In this document: piece by piece, positions 9,901-19,400 of the stretch
How positions within the stretch are numbered: the first letter of the stretch is position 1
Layout: each line of letters begins with the position of its first letter
Assembly (NCBI GenBank): GCA_947247005.1
Contig: OX365953.1
Coordinates: forward strand, 4,779,001 to 4,843,000
Length of the DNA stretch: 64,000 nucleotides
Reading direction: 5' to 3'
Origin: Spisula solida
Taxonomy: Eukaryota; Mollusca; Bivalvia; Venerida; Mactridae
Position numbers and translations under genes: made by a program
Notes under the pieces: model-generated
Database searches by the model: none
Told to the model about the DNA's origin: nothing
The model's input: only the letters and a program-made list of their open reading frames with translations

Positions 9901-12871
9901 AGCACACTTACCCACTGGGTTACAGCCATGGTGACTGAATATACAATATTCTAGTAAAATACAATTGCCTTCGGGGGAAGGAAAGAAGAAGCTTGCATTT
10001 CTGCAGTAATCATGAACTGGTAGATGCTAATTATAATGAAGTCGAAACATTTAGAAAACGCTGGAGGTTTTAATGACCAATGGTAAGCTCATGGCAAACT
10101 TAGAAGTTTGTTTCCTGAAACAAATAATAATTTTTTGGTTGATGGGAAATAAAAAAAAATGTTGTTTTTTAGGAGAGAGAAAGAATGCTTAAAAAGAGGG
10201 CCAAAAGGGTCCGAGGTCACTAACACAATGGCACAATGAAACCTCTAAATGAAATATAACTTAAACCTAAAAATAAAAAAACTTTGGCCTTAACATGGAT
10301 TCTAAAGCAGTCTTGAGGCTTAAATACTAACAGTTTTAAAAGTAGCCCCCTCATCACCCTTCACAGAACTCATGTCCTCGTCAATCGTCATCGTCAGTAA
10401 CTGATCAATGGTTGCATCCACAGCACCATCATTAGCACGAAGTACCGCCTCAATGACTTCATCATCCAATGTTGGAAACATTGACTTGAAATCCGACATG
10501 GCTTGGAAGAAGTCCAGCTGACGTGTACTACGTTTCGATCGACTTTCTCTCCGTGCAGGACTGCCATTCTGCACAGCACCGTCTTGTGACCTAAAATACA
10601 GGCAAATATAGTTTGAACTAGCTAATGGAAACTGTTTTAGCAGGACTTTTTATCATTATATAATAGAGGTCATAATAAGGCCCCTTCCCATAGAAAAAAA
10701 TCTTTAAAATTAAGCTGTTTCCCCAAAAATGAAGTTTACCTCAACAAAATGTTTCCCCATCTAACCAAAATACCAATATAATTTCCCCATAATTAAAGAT
10801 AAGGCCCCATTCCTAAGGTTTGAAAAAAATCCAAGTGAAGTTTAAAATGATAGGATCCAAATTGTTGACATACTTGTATTTCACTACATCCATGTCCTTA
10901 CATGTAGCAACCAGAATTTTTGTCAGAATCAAAAAAAATTTGAATGTCATTATCAATATCTCCTTATTGGCCCCTACCCAACATTCCAAGTTATATAAAC
11001 TTAGACACTGTTTTAGAGTTATGTCAGGATCCAGATTTTTGACAGGATCCAGACGAACAGAAGGATGAATGGACCGACCCATAATCCCCTCCCGTTGAAA
11101 TAAAAGATCTATCAATTATCTCCAATTAATACTCTCTAAAAGCATGCATGTATGAAATATGACACAGAACAAAAAATATGGTATGCAGATTATTACTACA
11201 ATTACTAGCAGTGATTTTTTTCCTTCTTTATTATGGTCCAGAAAACGGACCCTTTCCCAATTGCAAATAGGCTAAAATGTCCCAAAATTTGAATGGAGAA
11301 ATTCCCAATACTAGTAAACAATTAAAAAAAAAAAAATTCAAAATCGGACATAAAATGATGAAGTTATGAATATTTTTGACAAGAGGTCAAGCATAAAAAT
11401 TCAAAGAAACCAGTAAACATTCACATGTTATTCACATGTAATCTCTTTTTCTGTTTTATTTGGCCTTTCTGCTTCACGGAAATTCCCAATTTCAAGTTGT
11501 CACAATGCGAAAATTCCCAATCTGAGTGGACCCGGACCCTTTCCCAAAGAGGCAAAAAAAAAATCACTGTTACTAGTATTCATTAGTTCCGAAAACTATA
11601 CTTCAGCTTATACTTCAATTAAATTAGACTTCACTAACGGATGAAGTATGTGTATGTGAAATTCTAGATGTCATTCAATCCAGACTCAACTGGTAACCTG
11701 ATACATGTACTACCTACATTTTGTTTGTACCACTTTGTCAAGTGGGTATTTCTGGTAAAACGTGCTGAACTTCAAAGGACACAATCATAAATTGTAATAT
11801 AATTTGATGCACACAAAAGAAGCTTGCAAAGGCAAAAAAATGTTTGTTTCAGGATCCAAAGTTACCCTAAAAAGAATTCCTGTCGTTAAAAAAATTCCCA
11901 ACTCACAACTGGCAGGGGTCCTACTGAGGCATAATGCCCAATCCTGAATATAAGTCACAAGTCTGTTTTGGAGCCATTAACCACACATTCATACAGCAAA
12001 CTTCTATTGTTATATATCATCTTATGAAACTTCTATTGTTATATATCATCTTATGAAACTTCTATTGTTATATATCAGCTTATGAAACTTCTATTGTTAT
12101 ATATCAGCTTAAGAAACTTCTATTGTTATATATCATCTTATGAAACTTCTATTGTTATATGTCAGCTTATGAAACTTCTATTGTTATATGTCAGCTTATG
12201 AAACTTCTATTGTTATATGTCAGCTTATGAAACTTCTATTGTTATATGTCAGCTTATGAAACTTCTATTGTTATATATCATCTTATGAAACTTCTATTGT
12301 TATATATCATCTTATGAAACTTCTATTGTTATATATCAGCTTATGAAACTTCTATTGATATATATCATCTTATGAAACTTCTATTGTTATATGTCAGCTT
12401 ATGAAACTTCTATTGTTATATGTCAGCTTATGAAACTTCTATTGTTATATGTCAGCTTATGAAACTTCTATTGTTATATATCAGCTTATGAAACTTCTAT
12501 TGTTATATATCATCTTATGAAACTTCTATTGTTATATGTCAGCTTATGAAACTTCTATTGTTATATATCAGCTTATGAAACTTCTATTGTTATATATCAT
12601 CTTATGAAACTTCTATTGTTATATGTCAGCTTATGAAACTTCAAATGACCATTACTTTGTCAATTCTTTGAATTTTTTCATCAAATAACTTTTATTTTCT
12701 ACAGAAAAGCGCATTCTTTTTATTGCATCAAATCCGGAATTCCAGATTAATACGGATTTATAGGACCCTTGTCCCAAAAGAACCAGGAACACCCTGCTTC
12801 AAAATTACAAATTATGTAACCAATTCTCACCGAGCCTCTTCCTCTTTCCTTCTTGTTTCTGCAGTTGCCAT
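938..12871 (-). CDS. CUEDC1: CUE domain-containing protein 1 (CUEDC1), nine coding exons, 592 aa
   Basis: Coding exons, in transcript order: 12871-12831, 10590-10332, 9639-8896, 7239-7035, 5664-5554, 5202-5080, 4029-3960, 2227-2110, 1045-938. All introns are GT-AG and the phases fit exactly (1779 nt, 592 codons plus stop). The start ATG sits in a strong context (GCCATGG). Residues about 39-82 form a CUE ubiquitin-binding domain (MFP at 51-53, LL at 78-79). A PPSY WW-ligand motif lies at 122-125. A conserved block at 221-237 (NWNPPMLGNLPDDF) and another at 385-402 (YLEDERLALALQN) match vertebrate CUEDC1 as I remember it. Residues 275-345 are Ser/Lys-rich, 505-515 are basic (KFFKRKKK) and 528-541 are acidic (LLEDEDEEEDD). 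The family is poorly characterised; the CUE fold binds ubiquitin and PPxY motifs recruit NEDD4-type ligases. The protein is longer than the human one (about 386 aa), mostly through the Ser/Lys-rich region. Untranslated 5' exons may lie upstream of 12871. The identity is firm; the C-terminal exon is the least conserved part. Confidence 0.93.
1072..1172. repeat. Perfect 38-bp inverted repeat (hairpin) beside the last CUEDC1 splice acceptor
   Basis: Arms 1072-1109 and 1135-1172 are exactly complementary, with a 25-nt loop rich in GAAGCGAAGC. It lies in the last CUEDC1 intron, ending 26 nt from the acceptor AG at 1046-1047. Confidence 0.85.
1177..1340. mobile_element. Short MITE with terminal inverted repeats
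   Basis: Ends read TAGAATATAACATTCTGCATT on one side and, inverted, AATGTAGGTTATATTCTA on the other, with GATTGGCC and CATTGGCTC just inside. It adjoins the 1072-1172 hairpin and may be one element with it. Confidence 0.5.
1600..2072. repeat. Interspersed repeat carrying AGGTCA-like half-sites, split by an insertion
   Basis: The segment has two related halves with GTTATGGTTATTT or TTATGGCCATTTT, then CTTTGAACTnCAAGTGT and TTGACCT. It ends with GACCGACCAACC and GGGGGTATAAC, a style I recall from dispersed bivalve repeats. Related DNA is at 61262-61500. An insertion at about 1951-2037 interrupts it. Confidence 0.5.
1951..2037 (+). mobile_element. 5'-truncated retroelement tail with target-site duplication
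   Basis: The 3' tail AAACACATTCGTTGTCAG ... TTTTATTGGTTTCAA matches the tail of the larger insertion at about 7980-8328. Flanks repeat TTTTGGGAGA on both sides, a duplication of about 10-12 bp. Only the last 90 bp or so of the element is present. Confidence 0.6.
2268..3484. mobile_element. 1.2-kb TIR element with a second TIR element nested inside
   Basis: Outer ends are AAAATATTGTTTGTTTCCCC on the left and its diverged complement (GGGGAAACACAAATTTTTAT) on the right. Inside, TTATCGACACCTT (about 2450) is inverted as AAGGTGTCGATAATA (about 3373), marking a nested element of about 1 kb. It lies in a CUEDC1 intron and shows no coding potential. A short relative is at 7302-7673. Confidence 0.65.
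3535..3860 (-). mobile_element. tRNA-derived SINE remnant, minus strand
   Basis: On the minus strand it carries a B-box-like GGTTCGAATCTC, a body with TTTCCCACCCAACTGGAG, and a distal segment ending CACGTTAAA-like. A fragment with TGCCCAATCCTGAA, also at about 11938, interrupts it. Confidence 0.5.
4665..5080. repeat. 62-78-bp minisatellite copying the end of CUEDC1 exon 6 and its splice donor
   Basis: The exon 6 terminus with donor (on the minus strand GGCATGGGCAAAG then GTCTGTATTC) recurs near 5018, 4941, 4863, 4801 and 4738, separated by AGGGGACAAAAAGG-type spacers. Several copies keep a GGCAAAG/GTTTGTATTC donor. It lies wholly in the intron after exon 6. Confidence 0.75.
5770..6844. mobile_element. 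TIR-bounded element with an internal ~146-bp tandem array rich in TGACCT
   Basis: Ends are GCTCACCTGTC (5770-5780) and its exact inverse GACAGGTGAGC (6834-6844). About six internal copies contain CTTGTGACCTAGTTTTTGAC and ATGATCATTGTGACCAAG. A GACGGACG-rich run precedes GAGTGATCACAAAAGCTCAC at the right end. The layout resembles array-bearing non-autonomous elements known from bivalves. Inverted relatives are at 31967-32904. Confidence 0.75.
7302..7673. mobile_element. Short TIR element related to 2268-3484
   Basis: The left end reads GCCTAAAATAAAATATTG followed by TTTGTTTCCCCTTCC. The right end carries the diverged complement (GGGTCGGGAAGGAGAAACC ... AAGTTCAGCC). It is about 370 bp, in a CUEDC1 intron, and non-coding. 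Confidence 0.6.
7980..8328 (+). mobile_element. 5'-truncated Penelope-like element tail
   Basis: Begins with a short open stretch ending LPPALQQRQIYVYRLYDTF and stop (about 8065), followed by an untranslated tail. That tail contains the hammerhead-like motif and ends TTTTATTGGTTTCAA, shared with 1951-2037. The Penelope-like assignment is inferred from the hammerhead motif; hammerheads are known in that class. Confidence 0.45.
8218..8278 (+). ncRNA. Candidate hammerhead ribozyme motif (type I)
   Basis: The invariant core is present in order: CTGATGA (8228-8234), stem II of six perfect pairs (GGCTTA 8236-8241 with TAAGCC 8245-8250, loop TGT), then GAAA (8251-8254). It is followed by CGTT, which gives a minimal stem III and a UU site near 8257-8258. 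Stem I can form as ACC/GGT (8225-8227 with 8259-8261) plus TTATCA/TGATAA (8218-8223 with 8273-8278) across an internal loop. The very short stem III suggests weak or dimer-dependent cleavage. Confidence 0.5.
11209..11569. mobile_element. MITE with CAGTGATTTTTTT ends and TTACTAG duplication
   Basis: The two ends are CAGTGATTTTTTT and AAAAAAAATCACTG. Immediately outside, TTACTAG occurs on both sides (about 7 bp), and inside GGACCCTTTCCCAA repeats in inverted context. It lies in CUEDC1 intron 1. Confidence 0.65.
11998..12641. repeat. 29-bp minisatellite, about 22 copies
   Basis: Unit: AAACTTCTATTGTTATAT followed by (A/G)TCA(T/G)CTTATG. Copies differ mainly at two positions (ATATCAT and ATGTCAG variants). 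It lies in CUEDC1 intron 1. Confidence 0.95.
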
Positions 12872-12877
12872 GGCAAC
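12864..12877. promoter_or_regulatory. Perfect palindromic RFX X-box overlapping the CUEDC1 start codon
   Basis: The sequence GTTGCCATGGCAAC is a perfect 14-bp palindrome and equals the classical RFX (X-box) consensus. Its centre is the CUEDC1 initiation codon. Binding is not shown; part of the match comes from the Kozak context. Confidence 0.4.
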
Positions 12878-13083
12878 TAGTACAAAGTATCACCAAATCT
12901 GTGTCACATAACTCGATACTTCATGGTATGTATCACATCTTTTTTCTGAAAATAAAACCCACACAGTACATAAAGTGCTCAACCAGGTACTTTTAATGTC
13001 CATTTAGGGGCTGATTTAATCCATCATTCCATCAATCCATGTGCCAGAGCTCTCCAATGCCCCAGCAGTCAGCAATTTCGCTG

Positions 13084-13345
13084 ACTATACACCAGGGTAC
13101 TGTTTTATCAAAGCACTTACGCAAATCTTAAAGTTACGCTCAAATTTAAATTCTTTATAATTCTTTAACACCTGCAAACTGGTGATGAATATGGTTTGTA
13201 GGGGTTCAGTAACTGAAGCATTATTAGTATTGCAGCTCCATTTACCACACTTGATTACTGTACACAAATTATAAAGAATTCAAATTTGATCGTAAGTTTA
13301 CGATTTCCGTAAGTACTTTGATAAAACAGCACCCGGTATACTATT
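13084..13345. mobile_element. Intact MITE with ~60-bp imperfect TIRs
   Basis: The left arm GGGTACTGTTTTATCAAAGC ... CAAATTTAAATTC is mirrored by GAATTCAAATTTGATCG ... TTTGATAAAACAGCACCC. It is the same family as 7860-8466. Confidence 0.75.
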
Positions 13346-14136
13346 TACCATTGGCTACATTTCTCAAACTGAACCAATTTAAACAAGTTCAAAGTTAAAA
13401 GAAATTAATTGTTGAATGACATGTAACACACTGCATTTTATGCACCCAATACCACTGACTACTCTGTCACAATCATCAAAATTTGTGGAGAGCTTGATGT
13501 GCCCTAAATTTATAGGATGACAAATAGTTTCTTGGATTTATAACTCCCTTCCCCAGGTGCAGAAGGTGCTGTGGTACTCCGTACAGGCCCCTATGGCTAG
13601 CCAAGCATGTATACTAACTGCTGCCTTTTTTTAATTAAACAATGTTCATAAAGACAATCCCTGCTTCCAGAAAGTTGAAAAACCGATCGGACATTCGGTA
13701 CAACAAGCCAATATCTGTCCATTAAATAAACTGTCAAACAAACATTTTACGATCATTTTGAGGCTGAAGTTATTTGTTGATGACACCATGTCTATTTTTC
13801 ACTTCTAGTTCAATTATTATTATAATATACGCTCGTTGATTTGTTGAATTGCACAAATGCGTGTTACATTAAATCGTGAGTACAAAAAATGTAGTAAATC
13901 TATGTACAGCGTGTTAACTAGTACATAATTACATGTTATGCTTGAGAAGAGCGTCAGACCAAACTTTCAAAAATATTTTGTCTGACCTGGTCAAAATTTG
14001 CTCTACAGGTCTGTGGGTTTTACACTACTATTATTTACAGAAGTTTGTGGTCATGAAATAATATGTTACCTGGATACGGGCTCCCTTACTGCCTCAGTGT
14101 GTAGATTATCAACGTATTGAGTAACTATTTACAGGT

Positions 14137-14475
14137 TGCACGGTGGCCGACCATCGAGTGGGTAATGCTCTTGATTACAGATCAAGAGGTCTATCAGACC
14201 CTGGTAAGAAACTTAGACATGAGCACTTAGTAATTTCTGAAATGTTTTGCAGTGTTTCCCATGGAGGTAGTATCACATACATGTATCTGTGCTATACACC
14301 TGGCATATTTATTAATTTAAACTGATAAGAACCAACTTTTACCAAGGATCAAGTCTATTCAGAAAGAGCTAGAGTACAGTGTAACAGTTACTAACACACC
14401 CTGGTTCCTTGTATAACTACTGTATCTTGCCTCCCAGTCGGAGGTCATTAATGGCCTATTAGGCAGGGATAAGAC
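14137..14475 (+). mobile_element. Degenerate tRNA-derived SINE
   Basis: The tRNA-like head carries GGTGGCCGACCATCGAGTGG and GATCAAGAGGTC. The body has CAGTGTTTCCC and GTGCTATACACCTGGCA, as in the better copy at 15454-15785. The B box is decayed. Confidence 0.5.
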
Positions 14476-14818
14476 AGCCCTGTGTTCAAAGTAAGTTACC
14501 TACAATCATGTTAAAAAGTCACAGGTTTTTGTCGCTATAATCCTTCGTTGTGTGCTTCGTTTTCGGCAAACAATTTGATAGTATAAATCCCCCTTTTTCC
14601 GTTCTCAGTTAGAAATATGTACGAATGCACAGGTTTTACTATTCACATTCTTTTGTTTTGCCTATGTCCATCATTTTGTTACGATTTACCAATTTAGGCA
14701 CACCACCTCTGGGGTTTACAGGTCATTTCGTAACCAGGCTTAATCGTAACCAAAAAAGTATCGGCAAACTCGTAACCGACGATTTATTGCTTTTATTAAT
14801 ATAAGTTTATTATAATTT

Positions 14819-15284
14819 ATATGAGCCAGTCTCCAGGAAAACCTGCTATTTTAACAAAAAATTTGATTTTGAGATTTTTTATTTTTTACAAGTACTTTAT
14901 AAATACAGCATTTGATCAATTATATATAAAATGTTCATAATGGTATCACGTTAAAGAATGTAGTTTTAAGTTATAAAAAATATATCCAAATTGTAAATGT
15001 TCAAATTTAGAGAAAGGGTACTACTGTTTTAAACAACTACTCCTAGTTTTTCTCAATCAGAGTACTTTTCTGAAATTGGTCACCATAGCAACAAAGTAAG
15101 TAGTTTCAACATAATTCATAGGAAATTTTACAGCTACGATATAGTAATATATAAATGGATAAATGACTTAAAATTGAATCTATAGATATGTCATTTTTTC
15201 TTATGCTTTTTAAAAACCTTGTTACATGCAGAAATTACATAATGTCAATATAGCAGGTTTTCCTGGAGACTGGCTCATATATAT
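14819..15284. mobile_element. MITE with ~30-bp near-perfect TIRs
   Basis: The left arm ATATGAGCCAGTCTCCAGG ... CCTGCTATT is exactly inverted at the right (ATAGCAGG ... CCTGGAGACTGGCTCATAT). It contains an X-box-like GTCACCATAGCAAC at 15079-15092. Confidence 0.8.
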
Positions 15285-15453
15285 GACTTTTTTCATCGTA
15301 AAAATGTGATTTAAAGGTTTAAAATAGTTTGATATATTAAAACTATGTTAATAATTTCATTAATATTTATTAATTAATAGCAAAGTGTATTTTAAGCTTT
15401 TTAGAGGTCGGTTACGAATCAGCTAAAATATGGTTACGAAATAGCCGAAAATT

Positions 15454-15785
15454 AGGGGGCACAGTGGTCGAGGGGTAACGGGCTTGACTACTGATCGAGA
15501 GGTCCCTGGTTCGAATCTTGGCCGGGCATTTGGTCATTTATGAAAAGTTTTTCAGTGTTTCCCAGTCCCACCTAACTAGAGATGAAACTGGTTGGAAACC
15601 CAGATGTAGTTTCTCTTGTATCGGTGCTATACACTGAGCACGTTAAAGATCCAAGGAGTCAATGCGATATGAGCTAGGGTAATACTCCCAGATTCCTTGT
15701 ATCACATCTCTTTCTCTTGATTTTAAGTCTGCCTAGTCAATGTCTACGTCCCTGCAAGGGGTTTGACATTAATGGAAGATAGAAA
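15454..15785 (+). mobile_element. tRNA-derived SINE, well-preserved head
   Basis: The head has an A-box-like CAGTGGTCGAGGGG and a perfect B box GGTTCGAATCT (15508-15518). The body has CAGTGTTTCCCAGTCC, GTGCTATACACTGAGCACG and TTAAAGATCCAAGG, and the tail ends near TGACATTAATGG. Related copies are at 14137, 19790, 29455 and, inverted, 3535. Confidence 0.75.
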
Positions 15786-16484
15786 ATGAACGGTTACGAA
15801 TAAGCCTGGTGACAAAATAGCCGCATACCTCTCTGGATATGGTTAGCCAAGCTTCGCTCATGTGACAAACATGCATTTTTCACAAAAAGTAACACATCAA
15901 TCAACAAATAACAGGTACGAAACTGGTAGGTAACATGCCTCACAACATCTTTCGCTTAATGCATGGCTGATTGTCCATTCACTTACGACTGTCTCAGTTG
16001 ACTGTTGAAGCAAAAAAACAGTTTCAGTTTCACAAACTTGACTCTGGGACACTGTAACACCGACTTAGTCGGTTTACGACTAGCATACATGTATATAAGA
16101 TAGAACTGACTGCGTCTATAGTATGAATGACAAATCATGGTGCATACAGAACAAGGGCAATATAAATACTTTCAACACACCTTAATAACTGGAACTTAGA
16201 TTTACTCTCGAATAACAGAACATTTGTGAACTTTTAGGACAGTGCAGTCAAAACTGTAGCGGTTTCATCAAATTAGCAATCTTTTTGCGGTATTAATAAC
16301 ACTAAGTCAGTTGAATATAATTACCTTTCACTATATACCATACATAAACGAACATTTAAATGTCTAAAACCCGTTTTTTAAGCTTCAAAGTGGATATTTA
16401 CAAGTTTATTTGAGACCGGAAGTAAAAAATTCTTATCGTCAAATCTCGCGATAAGTGCGAGCGTTTTATGATCAAGATGAAAAT

Positions 16485-19400
16485 ATGGCCGGATCAAGGA
16501 CGCATAAATCTTTTACCGTTTTCAAGCGGTATTAAATATAATTCCTCATTTTAGCACTTTCTTTTTTCTAGATATAATGCGAGAATTCTGATGGTTCCAA
16601 CAATATTTACTGTCTAGGGGAAAATGTTCGTGTAAACTAGAATACGTTTCTACTCGCGAAAACATGTAACAATAGTGAAGTTGCACGATTTCGGATATGA
16701 TTGATTTTGGATTAAGAACATATATATAAAACATTCCCGATAGGACTGTTTATTGGAGCATCGACACAGTTGTGTATATACATTTATAAGCCAGTTATGA
16801 AACATGTTCGGATGGTTGGGGCGCGTATTTAAGTCATATATGACCCCACCCGTAGACAAATCAGCTGTCTCCAAGTGGCTGCTTTTATATTCTGATGGTC
16901 CAGCCACTGCAGACAGATCAAAATGTGACCAAAATACGGTCAGAGTTTGCGCAGAGTATCTTTGCGCAACTTTCAGCACTTTAAAAAATATATGAAAACA
17001 ATTAGGCCTAAAAAAAAAGAGGTTTGTTTCTGGTTACATGCCCAACACTACTGGCAGTATTGATATTGAACATCAGAATCAAAGAATTTGTATACTCCTG
17101 TTCCTGCACCATGCTTTTAAATGTTATTATTTGTTGGGTGTTAATAATGTGAAATGTATCAAATGTATCGGCATTTGTTCAATCTAACAGCAATCAATGA
17201 AATTGCCATGTTTCATCGTTTGTTTACATGGTAAAAACCATAGTGCATCGTTTCCGTAGTCTCTATCATCTACGCGTATGATAATATTTGAATGGCATTA
17301 AATTTGTTAAAAACTCGAATAATACCAGCGCCGTTTAATGCTTCCGAACATTTCACCAATTACACGATTTTATGTTCGCGAGTGAACAAATCATTCTTTG
17401 TATTATGCTGAAAAAATGTCTGCTGCATCACTCCGATCGGTAACAATTTCTTAAATTTAACACACGTAGATTGAACACAATTTACAGGACAAAATTTGCA
17501 TGCCGCACGATCAAAGACCACCAAGTCTTTGAAATGAACCGCGCCGGTTACATCAAAGGTCCTTAATAGCGTTTGATGAAACTGAGGACTCACATTTTGG
17601 CATAAGTTTGTTGGATTGTTGTGATATGTTTTATCTGGGAATTTAATGCACAGACTATGAATTACACGGACTATGAATTACAAGGTATATATTCCTTGAA
17701 AACTCGATATTTGCACTGCAAATTGTAGATACGTTTTGAGTGATCATTTCTATGTTTTTTAAATTTAATATGCGTATACAACAATAACGATTACCAAGTA
17801 CGACAAATATCGTAATTATAATAATCATCAGACGGCAATCAGATAAATTGGATAGTTGAATCGATAGATCAATTAAAGCGTATGTGTTTACATAACGGTT
17901 TGTAATAACACAATATATGTCTTTACTCAAGATTATCGCGATGCGTCAATCAAATGTTCCTGATGCTGACTCGTGAACGCTGATTGGTTAACGGGTAATT
18001 AACTCCGCCTCTCGTCTGTCAATTACTCGAAACAAGAGTTGTTGGATAGAATACAGCGTATGCGACGAATTTATGACCCAAGGTCAAACGCGTGCGATAG
18101 AAAAACGGCGCGTCCTGAAAAGTCATAGATCTGTAATTTTACGCGTCTAATTAAAAAAGTATGCGTCAAAATACGCTTAATTACGCATTGCCGATTTTCG
18201 TACATAAAAAACTTTTGAGTCGGGCGTTAAAATATATGGTCGGTCGTGTAACCAGAAACAAACCTATTTTTTTTAGGCCTTATATGGGCACAGGCAGTTT
18301 ATTTTCAAGAAAAAACAATGGCGACAGGCTCCATGCTCTATAACATACCAGCTTGAAGAAACAGCACTGTCGAAATGGCCTAGTTACTGTCTCCATTCCT
18401 ATTTAATGTTAGTCTATCTTCTGTTTCAGGGTACAGGGATTGTTAAAAGCCGATGCTATGGAATGGAAAGACAGACCAGTATGGTATGATGTCATGGAAA
18501 GATTTCCTCCAAAAGTTCCCCCAGCTTACTCAAGACCTGAACCTACAGACACAGTACAAAATATAATCTATCCTGAGGATCTTGTACGAGCGTAAGGAAC
18601 TATAGTGTACTATAAACCAACAAATTATTTCGCGCGATTGAAGTTGGCAGCATTCGCAAGTAGAATGAATTTGAAATAAAATATCGATCCAAACATAAAA
18701 ACCAGATGTTGTCTCGTTAATATGGTAGACTAAAAATGCAAACATTTGTAGCTGCGAATATGCCGGAAATAGGAAAAATGAGAAAAATTTGTATACGCAA
18801 AATTATGTTGGATTACAGTACATGTATATAAGATACCATATCAGCATTTTTTTTGGTTGATTAGGAAAGGTTCTAGTCAAATTGAGAAAATTTGCAGCTT
18901 TTTGACCGAATTGAAACTTTTAATTAATTGGGAATTTCAAATATACAAGACATTTTATTATTTATCTTGTTTACATACTGAATGCTCAATTATTGTAATT
19001 GCATTAAAACTAATACATGTAATGTTCCACCGTGTTTTTTTAAGGACACTGAGTCTAAGCTGTAGTGGGATAGGATAGTGCATGTTCATTGTTCAAAAGC
19101 ATTTTATTCTTCAAATTGAAATTTGTTGAATACAGTAAGCATTGCATTATAATGTACTGCATTTACCTTTGAAAAATGAATATTAATAAAGTGAGCTTAT
19201 TGAAGCATGACAGCACTTTAAAATCTCAAATATTTTCAAAGTCTTACAAGGCATTGCTTTCAAACTTGGCATAAGTGTTGATCATCATAAACACCTTACA
19301 AATGTCAAAGCCATATAACACTATCCAACAATTCAACAGAATTATAGCCCCTAATTGACTTAGATAGTTACTAAGGACAAGGCTTCCACAGGGGAATAAG

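Larger units (their letters stand above)
14715..15835. mobile_element. TIR element containing a nested MITE and a nested SINE
   Basis: The left end TTTCGTAACCAGGCTTAATC is mirrored by GGTTACGAATAAGCCTGG at about 15790-15812. Further TCGTAACC and GGTTACGAA copies lie inside. The outer element has been split by the MITE at 14819-15284 and the SINE at 15454-15785. It occupies the CUEDC1-MRPS23 intergenic space. Confidence 0.6.

Noticed and set aside
15454..15530. A functional tRNA gene (A and B boxes present)
   Set aside because: No 7-bp acceptor stem closes the head, and a SINE body follows as in other copies in the window.
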